Notes: generated by a model from the sequence alone, not told the origin. Numbered from the stretch's first letter, positions 9,453 to 20,063 are shown. The stretch is DNA of 64,000 nucleotides from Chromatiaceae bacterium (GCA_027078745.1 JALWWO010000017.1:1-64000), one strand, 5' to 3'. Program-made: numbers and translations.

Positions 9453-10996
9453 CAGCTTTTCACCGGTCCCAACAACAGGGATTCTCCCTGCATCTCTGCG
9501 GGTTTAGGCAGTCCCAAGAGGTTGAGCACCGTGGGGGCAATGCGCTCGATCCCTGCTCCGATGGAAAGCCGCCAGGGAATTTCATCGATCACCAGGCAGG
9601 GCACCGGATAAAGGGTGTGCTGGGTGTGGGGTTCTCCGGTGATGGGATCTACCATTTCATCGCAATTGCCATGATCCGCCGTGAGGATGACGGAATAATT
9701 CCCTGCCACCGCCGCATCTAAAACTCGGCCTACCTCCCGATCCAGCGCTTCCACCGCTTGAATCACCGCCGGACGCACCGCCGTATGGCCCACCATGTCC
9801 CCATTGGCGAAGTTCACCACGATGAAGGGATAGGCGCGGGTGCGCAGGGCTTGGATCGCGGCCTCTGCGACCTCAGGTGCGCTCATCTCCGGCTTCAAAT
9901 CATAGGTAGCCACTTTGGGCGAGGGGATCAATTTCCGTTCTTCCTCGGGCCAAGGTTCGCTGCGACCCCCGTTGAAAAAGAAGGTCACATGAGGATATTT
10001 CTCGGTTTCCGCACAGTGGAAATGGGGGATCCCCGCCTTGTTGAACACTTCTCCCAGGGTGATGCGCGGGGTTTCATGATCGAAGGCAAAGGGCAGCCCG
10101 AACCAAGAATCATATTCCATCATGCAGGTGACGGCAGCACCCCGAAAAACCCCTCGGTCGAAACCGTCGAAATCCGGTTGCCAGAGAGCGCGCACCAACT
10201 GCCGAGGACGATCCTTGCGGAAGTTGAAGAAGATGACGCTGTCCCCATCCTCGATCTTGGTGCCTCCTTCGATCCAAGAGGGCTGGATGAATTCATCGTT
10301 TTCCCCTCGGGCATAGGCCTGTTGAATGGCCTCCTGGGCAGAAGCGGCCCGCTGGCCCTGTCCCTGCACGAGCACTCGCCAAGCGCGCTCTGTGCGCTCC
10401 CAGCGGTTATCCCGATCCATGGCATAGTAGCGACCGATCACGGTAGCGATCCGCCCATCAGCGGATTCCAAGGCGTGATCCAATGCGCCCAGATATTGAC
10501 TGGCGGAACGAGGCGGCGTGTCCCGTCCGTCCGTAATCATGTGCACCATGGGTTTTGCCCCTCGGCGGCGGCAGAGCTTGATGAGGGCGAGGAGGTGGTT
10601 CACATGACTGTGCACGCCCCCATCGGAGACCAGGCCTACCAGGTGAACAGGTCGCTGCCGTTCTACCGCTCGGTCTACAGCGGCGCAGAGGGCGGCATTC
10701 TCGAAGAAACTCCGATCTGCGATGGCATCGTCGATGAGCACCAGATCTTGGCGGACTCGGCAGCCAGAACCTAGCGTCATATGACCCACTTCGGAATTGC
10801 CCATCTGTCCATCCGGCAAACCCACCGCTCGCCCGGAGGCTTGCAGCGTGGTATGGGGATGAGTTGCAAAGTAGCGGTCAAAATTAGGCGTCTTTGCCAG
10901 AGCGACGGCGTTATGGGCTTTGGCAGGGTTGAGACCGAACCCATCCAAGATGATGAGGATCACCGGACGTCGAGGTACGGGATGCCGGATAGTCAT
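9452..10996 (-). CDS. gpmI: 2,3-Bisphosphoglycerate-independent phosphoglycerate mutase
   Basis: A 514-residue cofactor-independent, manganese-dependent mutase of glycolysis and gluconeogenesis from the alkaline-phosphatase superfamily. Asp18 in IILDGFG and Ser68 in [14 protein letters not shown] match the metal ligand and the phosphoserine nucleophile. Further metal-binding blocks are [17 protein letters not shown] and [11 protein letters not shown]. The ATG at 10996 follows a GGGAG site 9 nt upstream; an in-frame TTG one codon earlier is less likely. It is the first gene of a leftward run with thyA and sohB, divergent from glgC. Confidence 0.96.
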   Translation of the reverse strand: MTIRHPVPRRPVILIILDGFGLNPAKAHNAVALAKTPNFDRYFATHPHTTLQASGRAVGLPDGQMGNSEVGHMTLGSGCRVRQDLVLIDDAIADRSFFENAALCAAVDRAVERQRPVHLVGLVSDGGVHSHVNHLLALIKLCRRRGAKPMVHMITDGRDTPPRSASQYLGALDHALESADGRIATVIGRYYAMDRDNRWERTERAWRVLVQGQGQRAASAQEAIQQAYARGENDEFIQPSWIEGGTKIEDGDSVIFFNFRKDRPRQLVRALWQPDFDGFDRGVFRGAAVTCMMEYDSWFGLPFAFDHETPRITLGEVFNKAGIPHFHCAETEKYPHVTFFFNGGRSEPWPEEERKLIPSPKVATYDLKPEMSAPEVAEAAIQALRTRAYPFIVVNFANGDMVGHTAVRPAVIQAVEALDREVGRVLDAAVAGNYSVILTADHGNCDEMVDPITGEPHTQHTLYPVPCLVIDEIPWRLSIGAGIERIAPTVLNLLGLPKPAEMQGESLLLGPVKS

Positions 10997-11146
10997 CAAA
11001 CATTACTCCCTAAAAAGACTGCAATCGGGTGAAGTAATTTACTGCGTTTTTGTTCTGGGGCAACTCGGGAACCGTGGATCAGCGCTGCGGAAGGTACCAT
11101 AATAGAGGGGTTTTCTGCCGATCACCCGCAATGCAAGGAGGTAGTA

Positions 11147-12403
11147 ATGCAGACCAGTCGAATCATCGCCTTTGTCATGGCGGGGGGGCGAGGTTCCCGT
11201 CTAAAGCCCCTCACCACGCTTTGTTCTAAACCTTCGGTGCCCTTCGGCGCTCGCTACCGCATCGTGGATTTCGTATTAAGTAACCTAGTAAATTCTAGTA
11301 TTAATACAATTTATCTATTGGTGCAGTACAAATCCCAATCTCTCATCGAACATGTGCGCAAAGGTTGGATCATCTCCCCTTTGCTCCGAGATCAGTTCGT
11401 CACCGTGGTTCCCCCCCAGATGATGAGTGGGGAAAACTGGTTTCAAGGCACGGCGGATGCGGTCCATCAAAACAGCAACCTGATCGAAGAACATGCGCCG
11501 GACCTGGTCGCCGTGTTCGGTGCGGATCACATCTACCGCATGGACATCCGCCAGATGGTCGCCTGGCATCAGCAGCATCAAGCGGATGTGACCATCGCTG
11601 CCTTGCCGGTACCCCTGGAGGATGCCCGCGGTTTCGGCGTCATTGCCACGGACGCAAAGGGCCGCATCACCGCCTTCGAGGAAAAGCCGACCCATCCCAC
11701 CCCCATGCCGGATGATCCCAAACGCGCCTTCGCCTCCATGGGAAACTACATCTTCAGCACCGAAGTATTGCTCGACGCCCTGGAAGAGGCTAAGAAAAAT
11801 GGGGAGACGGACTTCGGCAGCCATGTACTGCCTCGACTGTTACGCACTCATAAGCTCGTGGCCTACGACTTTGCCACTAACGAGGTTCCCGGGATCAAAC
11901 CCTATGAACAGCGGGTGTATTGGCGGGATGTGGGTACGATCGATGCTTATTTTGAAGCCCACAAGGATGTGCTCGGGGGTGAGCCAGTGTTCGACATGTT
12001 CAATCCCCAGTGGCCCATCTATTCCAGCGGCTATCAAGGTCCAGTAGCACGGGTGCTCGGGGGGGAACTGCGCAACACCTTGCTGGGAGCAGCCACGGTC
12101 ATCCATGATGGCGCCCGAATTCACAATTCCATCGTGCGGCGGGAAGCAGTCATCGAGGAAGATGTGGAGCTGGAAGACTGTATCATCATGGACTATGTGC
12201 GGATCTGCAAAGGATCCCGCCTGCGGAAGGTCATCGTGGACCGCCACAATTATATCGAGGCGGGCACGCAGATCGGCTTCGACGCAGATCAAGACCGGCA
12301 GCGTTACTCGGTCACGCCAGGGGGTGTGACCGTGGTGCCCCGCGGACGACCGAGCTATTTCGCCCGCGGACCTCGGGGCCTAGCTCGGGGTGGCTACGCC
12401 TAA
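11147..12403 (+). CDS. glgC: Glucose-1-phosphate adenylyltransferase
   Basis: A 418-residue ADP-glucose pyrophosphorylase, the committed enzyme of glycogen synthesis. The N-terminal nucleotidyltransferase loop MAGGRGSRLKPLT and blocks such as FGADHIYRMD, FEEKPTHP, WRDVGTIDAY and a C-terminal left-handed beta-helix-type segment (about residues 290-400) identify it. A near-perfect AAGGAGG site lies 6 nt before the ATG. No other glycogen gene is adjacent. The 150-nt upstream gap, shared with divergent gpmI, contains AT-rich stretches that could hold the promoter, but I see no convincing -35/-10 pair. Confidence 0.95.
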   Translation: MQTSRIIAFVMAGGRGSRLKPLTTLCSKPSVPFGARYRIVDFVLSNLVNSSINTIYLLVQYKSQSLIEHVRKGWIISPLLRDQFVTVVPPQMMSGENWFQGTADAVHQNSNLIEEHAPDLVAVFGADHIYRMDIRQMVAWHQQHQADVTIAALPVPLEDARGFGVIATDAKGRITAFEEKPTHPTPMPDDPKRAFASMGNYIFSTEVLLDALEEAKKNGETDFGSHVLPRLLRTHKLVAYDFATNEVPGIKPYEQRVYWRDVGTIDAYFEAHKDVLGGEPVFDMFNPQWPIYSSGYQGPVARVLGGELRNTLLGAATVIHDGARIHNSIVRREAVIEEDVELEDCIIMDYVRICKGSRLRKVIVDRHNYIEAGTQIGFDADQDRQRYSVTPGGVTVVPRGRPSYFARGPRGLARGGYA

Positions 12404-12407
12404 GGTG

Positions 12408-12431
12408 CAGGATGCAGGGCCTGGCATCCTG
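12408..12431. terminator. Inverted repeat between convergent glgC and hprK
   Basis: CAGGATGC at 12408-12415 pairs with GCATCCTG at 12424-12431 across an 8-nt loop, just past the glgC stop. It lacks a T-tract, so termination is a guess from its position between convergent genes. Confidence 0.3.
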
Positions 12432-12461
12432 GGTTCAATGCAGTGCATGCATGCCGCTTCC

Positions 12462-13412
12462 TCAGGTTTTCCCTTTCTGGGCTGGCGGGTTGCAGGAAGC
12501 GATCACCTCTTTTTCTGCTTCCCGTGCGGTATGGACACCCAGATTCTTGAGCTTCTGGTTTAAGGCAGCGATCTCGACCAGAGTGCCCACGTTTCGTCCA
12601 GGGCGGATGGGAATGCTGATATGAGGGATGGAGACTTCCAAAATTTCGATGGTCTCCTCTTCCAGGCCCAACCGGTCAATCTCCCCCGCTTGTTCCCATT
12701 CCACCAGGGTGATGGCCAGGGTGATGCGCTTATAGGGCCGAACCGCTGCCGCCCCAAACAAACGGCGGATATCGATGATGCCGATGCCACGGGCCTCCAT
12801 ATGATAGGGCAACACCTCTGTAGCGCGGCCCACCAATTGGGAATCGCTCAAGCATTGGATGGTCACCAGATCATCGGCAATCAGATGAAACCCGCGGCGG
12901 ATCAGTTCTAGAGCGCATTCGCTCTTACCTACGGAACTATCTCCCAGGATCAACACGCCGATGTCGTGAATGTCTAGCAACACACCGTGTTGGGTGATCT
13001 CCGGTGCGAACTCCCGGTCCAGATGTTCCCAGAGGCGTTTGTAGAGCTTGGTCGTCCGGTGGCGGCAGGTGAGAATGGGGACTTCGTGGTCGTTCGCCAC
13101 CTCTAGGAGCAGGGTAGGCGGTGCTAATCCATTGGTCACGATGGCGCAGGGCACGTTGCTGCTAAAGATCTGATCCAGATAGGCCCGCAACTGGCTCCCC
13201 ACTCGCTGGGAAAATTCCTCGATGTAGCCCACTTCCCCCTTGCCGAAGACTTGGATGCGTTCCGACCGGAACGCCTGGAAATAGCCGGTCAATTCCAAGC
13301 AGGGGCGGTTGAGTTCTTGAGTGAGAACCTTCCGGTCGAGTCCCCGAACACCGGCAGCCACTTCCAAACCGAGCGAAGGATCTGCGAGTAAATTTTTGAT
13401 GGAACTGCTCAT
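12462..13412 (-). CDS. hprK: HPr kinase/phosphorylase
   Basis: A 316-residue bifunctional enzyme that phosphorylates and dephosphorylates a serine of HPr-type PTS proteins. The P-loop GDSSVGKSECALE is at residues 157-169, and the HprK signature MEARGIGIIDIRRLFG is near 215-230. In proteobacteria it regulates the nitrogen/carbon PTS or related processes rather than sugar uptake. It normally clusters with ptsN, hpf, rapZ or ptsH, but here it stands alone between glgC and membrane-protein genes. Its start ATG at 13412 is divergent from the DUF2157 gene with a 134-nt gap. Confidence 0.93.
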   Translation of the reverse strand: MSSSIKNLLADPSLGLEVAAGVRGLDRKVLTQELNRPCLELTGYFQAFRSERIQVFGKGEVGYIEEFSQRVGSQLRAYLDQIFSSNVPCAIVTNGLAPPTLLLEVANDHEVPILTCRHRTTKLYKRLWEHLDREFAPEITQHGVLLDIHDIGVLILGDSSVGKSECALELIRRGFHLIADDLVTIQCLSDSQLVGRATEVLPYHMEARGIGIIDIRRLFGAAAVRPYKRITLAITLVEWEQAGEIDRLGLEEETIEILEVSIPHISIPIRPGRNVGTLVEIAALNQKLKNLGVHTAREAEKEVIASCNPPAQKGKT

Positions 13413-13546
13413 GCCTGGCCCCTTCTGCTAAAAGGCAAGCATAGCACTGATCGGCAACTGGTAGAGAGGTTCCCACATCCGCAGAACAGACTGATGAGGC
13501 GCTATACTGCGATAACAATTTCGCTTCCAGCTGCTGGGAAACGTCC

Positions 13547-14518
13547 ATGAATCCGCGCCCTGCCCTCTATGCCCTCGGCATCCGTTACGGCCTTGACGGA
13601 GCTGCGATGCAACGATTGTTTCTACTCGTCGATGCAGAACCCCCAGGTCTTCGGCACCGGCTGCCCTTGGGTATGGGTATCGTAAGCGCTGCCCTGGCGG
13701 GATTCGGCTTGATCCTCTGGATCGCCGCCAACTGGGATGCGCTGGGCAGAATGGGTCAGTTCGCCTTGCTGCAAGGCTGGCTGCTGCTCTCCTGCCTGGG
13801 CGCGTTCTTCCTTCAACAGGCGCGACCCATTTTCGGCCTTGCCGCCTTCCTGAGCATCGGCACCCTGCTCGCCTACTTTGGGCAGACCTATCAGACGGGG
13901 GCAGATCCCTGGCAGCTTTTCGCCTGGTGGGCGTTGCTCAGCTTTCCCCTAGCCCTGGCGGTCCGTTCCGATGTGCTCTGGACCCCTTGGGCTTTGGTCA
14001 TGCTCTCTGCCATCGCCCTCTGGGAACAGACCGATAACCCAGCTCGAGGGGGGGAAGGTAATCAGGCGTATTTGCTGGCCTGGTTCAGCGCGGGATTAGT
14101 CATGGTTTGGCTCAGCCCCCCCCTTCGTTTTCTGAGTGGCGCAGGGTTGGTCTCTCTGCGCACGGCAACGACCCTGACCGTGCTCCTCATCCTGCTGACC
14201 GCTCTCAGCGGATTGTTCAAAGATCCGATGGGCAGTGCTTATGGCTTCGGGCTATCAGTCCTCGGGGGAGCCTTTTTGCTCCTGCTCCATCCCCGCCTCT
14301 TTGAGATCGGCACCCTGAGCGCCATCGTGCTGGGACTGGATACTTTGCTTGTGGCTGGGCTGGCACGGGCCTTGTTAAAAGATTTGATGCGCAGAGCAGA
14401 TGCAGGAGATTTGATCGGGATTTTCCTCTTTCTTGGATTGGCCGCCGCCCTGATCCTCGCCGGCTCCGTGGCGGGTCTCCTGCGCTTAGCGCGGCATCGC
14501 AGGGAGGCATTGTCATGA
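13547..14518 (+). CDS. DUF2157-type multi-spanning membrane protein
   Basis: 323 residues with a short soluble N-terminus and about 8-9 hydrophobic helices. The pattern GLILWIAANWDALGRMGQF followed by YFGQTYQTGADPWQLFAWW is typical of DUF2157 (the Ile-Ala-x-Asn-Trp and Gly-Gln-x-Tyr-Gln-Thr motifs). Function is unknown. It overlaps the next gene by 4 nt (ATGA); DUF2157 and GDYXXLXY genes commonly sit together, so they probably form one membrane system. The start follows a GGGAAACGTCC site. Confidence 0.8.
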   Translation: MNPRPALYALGIRYGLDGAAMQRLFLLVDAEPPGLRHRLPLGMGIVSAALAGFGLILWIAANWDALGRMGQFALLQGWLLLSCLGAFFLQQARPIFGLAAFLSIGTLLAYFGQTYQTGADPWQLFAWWALLSFPLALAVRSDVLWTPWALVMLSAIALWEQTDNPARGGEGNQAYLLAWFSAGLVMVWLSPPLRFLSGAGLVSLRTATTLTVLLILLTALSGLFKDPMGSAYGFGLSVLGGAFLLLLHPRLFEIGTLSAIVLGLDTLLVAGLARALLKDLMRRADAGDLIGIFLFLGLAAALILAGSVAGLLRLARHRREALS

Positions 14519-16170
14519 AATCCCGATTATCCGCTGTGATCTCAGCGGCCATCGCGGAAGGTCTGCTCCCTCAGGAAGCGCGGGGAGCGGATCAACCCGC
14601 TCACCCCTGGCCGGTGATCCTGCTCACAGCCTTGGGCGCCTGGCTGGTGATCTTGCCCCTGCTGGGAGCACTGGGACTGTTCTTCGGCACGCTTTTTCAG
14701 TATCGCTCAGCACCCTATCTGGTGGGCCTTTTAGTGCTCATCATTTCCCTACACCTTTTGCGGAACGCCCAGCGCTCCCTATTTTTGGAACAGCTGGCCT
14801 TTCCCCTGCTGGTGGTGGGGCTGATCAGTTTGGCCTTCGGCTTCTTTCGGGATTTCTCCGATGCCACCGCTGCGGCGCTGCTCGGTGTGCTCGCCTTAAT
14901 GTTAGCTGTAAGGCTCCCCCAATCCTGGATTCAGGTGCTCTTGGGGATGACCGCAGCCCTGGGGATTGTGGTTGCCCTGACCTTGATTTTCACGGGGAGA
15001 AGCCATTGGTTCCCGTTCTTCTTTCGCACAGGGTCCCCTTGGCTTGCGCTGCATCTTGCCTTAGCTTTGTGGCTGCTCAGCCTCTGGGGTCAAACAGCGC
15101 TGGCAAAAACGCGATTGCCCTGGGCAGCTGCTTGGGAAAACATCGGCAGCGGCTGGATTCTGGCGGTGCTGGTGACCCTCGCTTGGATTTCAGGCATGAC
15201 CTTTTTGGTGGGTTCCGTGCTGGAACCTTCCACCCGCGCCCTAGCCTCGGCAGCAACGGGCGGGCTTGGGCGATGGTTACAGATGCCCCTGTGGTTACCC
15301 TTGACTTCTGTGCTCTTGATGGTGGCAGCTCATCTCTGGGGCGCTTGGCGCTGGCCCAGCTTGGGCCAACCTTGGGTGCTGGGCATCGGTCTCGTCCTCG
15401 CTGTCCTGGCTTGGTTTCTCCCCAGCTTGGGGGGGGTCTGGCTCGTGCTCTCGGTGAGCGCCACCACAGGCCGATGGCGACTTGCGGGCATCGCCGCGCT
15501 GGCAGCCATCTGGATCCTCGGCAGTTTCTATTACCAGCTGCAATGGCCCTTAGCCCAAAAAGCGTTGATCCTGCTGGCCGTGGGGCTGGGAATCGGACTG
15601 CTCGCCTGGTGGAATCTGGAAAAAAGGTTCCGAGCACCAGCGCTCAAGATCGAGGGCAGCAACCGTTTTGCTGCTTGGCTCATCTTGCTGAGCGCCTTGA
15701 GCACCTTGGGCGCGGTCAATTTCCAAATCTGGCAGAAGGAACAGCTCATCGCTCAGGGTCAGCCCGTCTTCGTGCCCTTGGCACCTGTAGATCCTCGTTC
15801 CCTGATGCAGGGGGACTATATGCGACTCCGCTTCGCCATTCCCAGCGAGGTGCAGCAAAAGGTCTCTTTGCTCCGCCTGCGGAAACCCCGGGTGGTCGCG
15901 CGGCGGGATGCCCGCGGGGTGGCTACCCTGTTGCGTCTCTGGGATGGAAAGAGCCCCCTGGCGCCGAATGAATTCCTCCTAGCGCTCCGAAAGAAAAATG
16001 GGCGCTGGGGTTTGGTCAGCGATGCTTGGTATTTCCGAGAGGGAGAGGCTGAACGATGGCAGCGGGCACGCTATGGGGAATTTCGGGTGGGATCCGACGG
16101 GGAAGCCCTGTTGGTGGGATTGGCAGATGAATCCCTACAGCCCATTGATTCAAAGTCCGAAGAAAAATAG
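14515..16170 (+). CDS. Membrane protein: DUF4401-like helices plus C-terminal GDYXXLXY domain
   Basis: 551 residues. The first ~400 form about 11-12 hydrophobic helices resembling DUF4401. After a last helix near 385-405 comes a periplasmic-type domain whose hallmark is GDYMRLRF near residue 432 (the GDYXXLXY motif, here ending in Phe) followed by REGEAERWQRARYGEFRV. DUF4401 and GDYXXLXY are usually two separate genes next to a DUF2157 gene; here they are one polypeptide. Function unknown; envelope location predicted. It is translationally coupled to the upstream DUF2157 gene. Confidence 0.72.
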   Translation: MKSRLSAVISAAIAEGLLPQEARGADQPAHPWPVILLTALGAWLVILPLLGALGLFFGTLFQYRSAPYLVGLLVLIISLHLLRNAQRSLFLEQLAFPLLVVGLISLAFGFFRDFSDATAAALLGVLALMLAVRLPQSWIQVLLGMTAALGIVVALTLIFTGRSHWFPFFFRTGSPWLALHLALALWLLSLWGQTALAKTRLPWAAAWENIGSGWILAVLVTLAWISGMTFLVGSVLEPSTRALASAATGGLGRWLQMPLWLPLTSVLLMVAAHLWGAWRWPSLGQPWVLGIGLVLAVLAWFLPSLGGVWLVLSVSATTGRWRLAGIAALAAIWILGSFYYQLQWPLAQKALILLAVGLGIGLLAWWNLEKRFRAPALKIEGSNRFAAWLILLSALSTLGAVNFQIWQKEQLIAQGQPVFVPLAPVDPRSLMQGDYMRLRFAIPSEVQQKVSLLRLRKPRVVARRDARGVATLLRLWDGKSPLAPNEFLLALRKKNGRWGLVSDAWYFREGEAERWQRARYGEFRVGSDGEALLVGLADESLQPIDSKSEEK

Positions 16171-16179
16171 CATCGCGCT

Positions 16180-16887
16180 ATGGGGGCACTGCTGCTCACT
16201 TTGACCTCTATCGCGCTCATCGATGGCCTATACGTGATTCCCGTGGCCGTCGTGCCGCTGATGCTGTTCCTGGGGGGCGAGCGACCGATGCGCGGTTTCC
16301 TCGCCTTTATGGCAGGCATCTTCCTCAGCAACTTCTTCCTCGGGATCCCGCTGCTGTTCGGTTTCGATGCCCTGCTCGATCGCTTCGGAGCCCTGTTCTC
16401 CGATTGGTGGCATCAGGAACCGGCTTGGGGGAAAGGGATCCTGGAAATCTGCATCGGTCTGCTCTTAGTAGCCTTTGCCCATCGCATTCGCAAGGGAGGC
16501 GGGAAGCGCCAAGCCCGAAGCCCCGATAGCCTGAGCCCATGGCAAGGATTCCTCCTCGCTGCGCTGCTCATCCTCACAGGCTTTCCCAGCGCACTGCCCT
16601 ATTTCGCCGGAATCGCTCAGATCTTGAGGGAGGATTTTTCCCCCGCTGGGATGCTGACGGCACTTCTCTTTTACAATCTGGTTTTCATCCTGCCCCTGAT
16701 GATTTTCCCATTGCTGTATCTCTGGGTCGGCCCTCGGGCGAAATCCTGGTTCGCCGTCCTGGGAAACTAGTTTACCGATTGGGGAAGACGGGTGGCCATC
16801 ACCTTGTTCATGGGCCTTGGGCTGATTCTGATCCTGGATGGCATCGGCCGGCTCTACGGCAAACCCCTGCTCCTCCCCAGGGCTTGA
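16180..16887 (+). pseudogene. LysE/GAP-type membrane protein interrupted by an in-frame amber codon
   Basis: The frame starts with ATG at 16180 and runs 196 codons to TAG at 16768-16770, with five to six hydrophobic helices resembling GAP/LysE-like small exporters. Directly after the TAG, in the same frame, 38 further codons run to TGA at 16885-16887. They encode a basic turn (TDWGRRVA) and a clear hydrophobic helix (ITLFMGLGLILILDGIG), as expected for the missing last membrane segment. So either the gene carries a nonsense mutation, the product is shortened by one helix, or the TAG is read through. It starts 9 nt after the DUF4401 gene. Confidence 0.7.
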
Positions 16888-17028
16888 TAGCTTGAGCAGC
16901 TTGCTCCACCAATCGAAAGAATCGTCTTATCTGCCGCCACACGCTAATCAAGGTCTTGCGCCGTACAACCTTTCTAACTGGTCAATGGAAATTTCTCGTC
17001 CCCAGAAGACCGAGATCAGGAGCAATCA

Positions 17029-17997
17029 ATGCTGCATTCCCATTCATCCGTCTATGTGGCAGGGCATCGGGGCATGGTGGGTTCCGCCATCTGTCGTCGC
17101 TTTCGGGCCGAGGGCTTCGAGAATCTGATCACCCGCACCCACGGGGAATTGGATCTCACCGATCAAGCGGCCGTAAACGCCTTTTTCCAGGATCAACGCT
17201 TGGATTGGGTGGTGCTGGCCGCGGCTCGGGTCGGAGGTATTCAAGCCAATGATCGCTATCCCGCAGAATTCCTCTATGAAAACCTCCTCATCGAAGCCAA
17301 TGTAATCCATGCGGCCTGGCAATCCGGGGTGAAACAGCTGCTCTTTCTGGGCAGTTCCTGCATCTATCCCAGAGCAGCGCGCCAACCCATGCGGGAGAGC
17401 GAATTGCTCCAGGGCCCCCTGGAACCCACCAATGAACCCTATGCCATCGCGAAGATCGCGGGCATCAAGCTGTGCGAATCCTATAACCGCCAATATGGCA
17501 CCGATTACCGCAGCCTCATGCCCACCAATCTTTATGGGCCCGGCGATAACTTCCATCTGGAAAACAGCCATGTGATCCCCGCCCTGTTGCGGAAATTCCA
17601 CGAAGCCAAGGTGAACCGAAAACCCTGGGTGGAGGTCTGGGGGACGGGCCAACCCAGGCGGGAGTTCCTCCATGTGGACGATCTGGCGGATGCCTGCGTT
17701 TTTGTCATGAAATTGCCCCGAGCCCGCTATGCAGCCCATACCCACCCCCGGCTATCCCATCTCAATGTCGGCGTGGGCAAGGATCTGTCCATCGGGGAAC
17801 TCGCCCAGAAGATCGCTCGGATCGTCGGTTATGCCGGGGAAATTCGCTTCGATACCACGAAGCCTGACGGCACGCCGAGGAAACTGTTGGATGTGCGCCG
17901 CTTGCAGCAGCTCGGCTGGCAGGCCAGGATTTCCCTAGAGGAGGGCTTGCAGTCCACCTACCAATGGTTTCTGGAACAGGATACGAAGCGATCGTGA
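17029..17997 (+). CDS. fcl: GDP-L-fucose synthase
   Basis: A 322-residue short-chain dehydrogenase converting GDP-4-keto-6-deoxymannose to GDP-L-fucose by epimerisation and NADPH reduction. It shows the family's [10 protein letters not shown] dinucleotide loop, [18 protein letters not shown], the catalytic Tyr-x3-Lys in [10 protein letters not shown], and [11 protein letters not shown]-mannose dehydratase (gmd), the preceding enzyme, is not in the window. Its stop overlaps the GTG start of the next gene (GTGA). It begins the rightward polysaccharide operon. Confidence 0.93.
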   Translation: MLHSHSSVYVAGHRGMVGSAICRRFRAEGFENLITRTHGELDLTDQAAVNAFFQDQRLDWVVLAAARVGGIQANDRYPAEFLYENLLIEANVIHAAWQSGVKQLLFLGSSCIYPRAARQPMRESELLQGPLEPTNEPYAIAKIAGIKLCESYNRQYGTDYRSLMPTNLYGPGDNFHLENSHVIPALLRKFHEAKVNRKPWVEVWGTGQPRREFLHVDDLADACVFVMKLPRARYAAHTHPRLSHLNVGVGKDLSIGELAQKIARIVGYAGEIRFDTTKPDGTPRKLLDVRRLQQLGWQARISLEEGLQSTYQWFLEQDTKRS

Positions 17998-18947
17998 AGA
18001 CCTACAGAAAACGCATCTTGGTCACCGGTGGGGCCGGTTTTCTCGGTTCCCATCTGTGCAAGCGCCTGCTCGAAGACGGGCACGAGGTGCTCTGCGTGGA
18101 TAATTTCTTCACCGGTGCCAAGGAAAATATTCTGGATCTGCTGGGCAACCCCTATTTCGAACTGCTGCGCCACGATGTCACCTTTCCCCTCTATGTGGAA
18201 GTGGATGAGATCTACAACCTCGCCTGCCCGGCCTCGCCGATCCATTATCAACATGATCCGGTGCAGACCACGAAAACCTCCGTGCACGGGGCCATCAATC
18301 TGTTGGGCCTGGCCAAACGCACCGGCGCCAAGATCTTTCAGGCATCCACTAGCGAAGTGTACGGCAATCCCCAGATGCATCCCCAACCGGAAAGCTACTG
18401 GGGGCATGTGAATCCCATCGGACTCCGCTCCTGCTATGACGAAGGCAAGCGCTGCGCGGAAACCCTCTTTTTCGACTACCACCGGCAGCACGGATTGCCC
18501 ATCAAGGTCGCGCGCATCTTTAACACGTATGGCCCGCACATGCATCCGAACGATGGGCGGGTGGTATCCAATTTCATCATGCAAGCCCTGCAGAATCAGC
18601 CCCTCACCCTCTACGGAAGTGGAGAACAGACCCGTTCCTTCTGCTATGTGGACGATCTCATCGAAGGCTTCGTACGCCTCATGGACAGCTCGGAAGATTT
18701 CCTCGGTCCCGTCAATCTGGGCAACCCAGGGGAATTCAGTATTCGGGAGCTCGCGGAAAAGGTGATTGAGCTCACCGGTTCCCGTTCTTCCCTCGTGCAT
18801 AAACCCCTGCCCAGCGACGATCCCACCCAGCGCAGACCGGACATCCGCCTCGCGCGGGAAAAGCTGGGCTGGGAACCTGTGATCCCTTTGGAAGAAGGGT
18901 TAAAGCGCACCATCCCCTATTTTGAAACCCTGCTGCGATCTCGGTAG
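17994..18947 (+). CDS. UDP-glucuronate decarboxylase (UDP-xylose synthase)
   Basis: A 317-residue SDR enzyme that makes UDP-xylose from UDP-glucuronate with NAD. Diagnostic blocks are [64 protein letters not shown] (Tyr-x3-Lys) and [19 protein letters not shown] chose the GTG at 17994 (4-nt overlap with fcl); an in-frame ATG at 17964 would overlap fcl by 34 nt. A UDP-glucose dehydrogenase is not in view. Product and operon context suggest that xylose or a xylose-derived sugar enters an exported glycan. Confidence 0.92.
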   Translation: MKTYRKRILVTGGAGFLGSHLCKRLLEDGHEVLCVDNFFTGAKENILDLLGNPYFELLRHDVTFPLYVEVDEIYNLACPASPIHYQHDPVQTTKTSVHGAINLLGLAKRTGAKIFQASTSEVYGNPQMHPQPESYWGHVNPIGLRSCYDEGKRCAETLFFDYHRQHGLPIKVARIFNTYGPHMHPNDGRVVSNFIMQALQNQPLTLYGSGEQTRSFCYVDDLIEGFVRLMDSSEDFLGPVNLGNPGEFSIRELAEKVIELTGSRSSLVHKPLPSDDPTQRRPDIRLAREKLGWEPVIPLEEGLKRTIPYFETLLRSR

Positions 18948-20063
18948 ATGGAAACACGTTCCATCCTTCTGCTGCGGGATTTCCGAGAAGATCAGCGCAT
19001 CAGCATGGAAGTTTATGGGGATCATCTCTTGGCAGCCCTGCGCGCTCAGGAGGTCGAAGGGATGCAATTCGCTGACTATCGGCCGCAACTTGCGCCCTTG
19101 ACCAAACGGCTGCCGGATCGGGCGAATCTGCGGATGCGCACCGCGCGCTATCTGGATTATCCCCGACAAGTGCGCGGATTGCGGGCGGATCTCTATCATG
19201 TGCTGGATCACGGCTATGCCCATCTGATGCAGGTGCTGCCGCCGGTGCGCACGTTGGTCACGGTGCACGATCTCATTCCCATCCTGGCGGGTCGGGGACA
19301 AATCCCTGGGGTGAAGATCCGCCGGAACTGGCTGGCGGAGTGGACCGCCCGTTTCTATGCCAGGGCCGCCCATCTCATCGCCATCAGCGAAAACACCAAG
19401 CGGGATCTCGTGGAGCATTGCGGCTGTTTGGAAGAGCGGATCTCCGTGATCTACTCCGGAATCAGCGAGCGCTATCATCCCCAAGCAACCTTGGACCTTG
19501 CCAACCTGCGCCGCAAGCTGCATCTGCCCGTTTCCGGTTGGCTGGTGCTGATCACCGGCGATGCGTTTTACAAGAATCAAGCCACGAGCTTGCAGGTGAT
19601 GGAGCAGCTCTGGCAGCGTTATCCCCGAGAACTGTTCCTGGTGCGCTTGGGGAGGAATACGGCGGAATGGCAGGCCTTGTATCAGGGGGCTACTAGAAAG
19701 GAACAGATCGTTTCCCTAGCCTATCTCGCTCCCAGCGCCATGCCCGATCTCTATCGGGCGGTGGATTGTTTGCTCTTTCCCTCTTGGTACGAGGGGTTCG
19801 GCTGGCCACCGGTGGAAGCCATGGCTTGCGGCACGCCCGTGGTGGCTTCCCATGCGGCCTCCCTGCCAGAAGCCGTGGGAGACGGGGGGATTTTAGCGCC
19901 CCCGGAGGAGGTGGCTGCACTAGCGCAGGGCGTGGAACGCCTGTGGACGGATCGAACATTTCGGGAACAGCAGATTCAGCGGGGTTTCGCCCAAGCCGCT
20001 CGGTTTCGTTGGGAAGAAACCGCCCGTCAGGTGCTCGATCTGTACCGGAAGCTATTGAGCTGA
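18948..20063 (+). CDS. Family 4 glycosyltransferase
   Basis: A 371-residue GT-B glycosyltransferase starting at the base after the previous stop. The C-terminal donor-binding half has [21 protein letters not shown], the E-x7-E signature of GT4 retaining transferases; the N-terminal half includes TVHDLIPIL and [13 protein letters not shown]. It is probably cytoplasmic, adding a sugar to a lipid-linked glycan. Acceptor and donor are not determinable, though the two upstream enzymes make GDP-fucose and UDP-xylose. Asparagine synthetase-like asnB follows after 2 nt. Confidence 0.87.
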   Translation: METRSILLLRDFREDQRISMEVYGDHLLAALRAQEVEGMQFADYRPQLAPLTKRLPDRANLRMRTARYLDYPRQVRGLRADLYHVLDHGYAHLMQVLPPVRTLVTVHDLIPILAGRGQIPGVKIRRNWLAEWTARFYARAAHLIAISENTKRDLVEHCGCLEERISVIYSGISERYHPQATLDLANLRRKLHLPVSGWLVLITGDAFYKNQATSLQVMEQLWQRYPRELFLVRLGRNTAEWQALYQGATRKEQIVSLAYLAPSAMPDLYRAVDCLLFPSWYEGFGWPPVEAMACGTPVVASHAASLPEAVGDGGILAPPEEVAALAQGVERLWTDRTFREQQIQRGFAQAARFRWEETARQVLDLYRKLLS

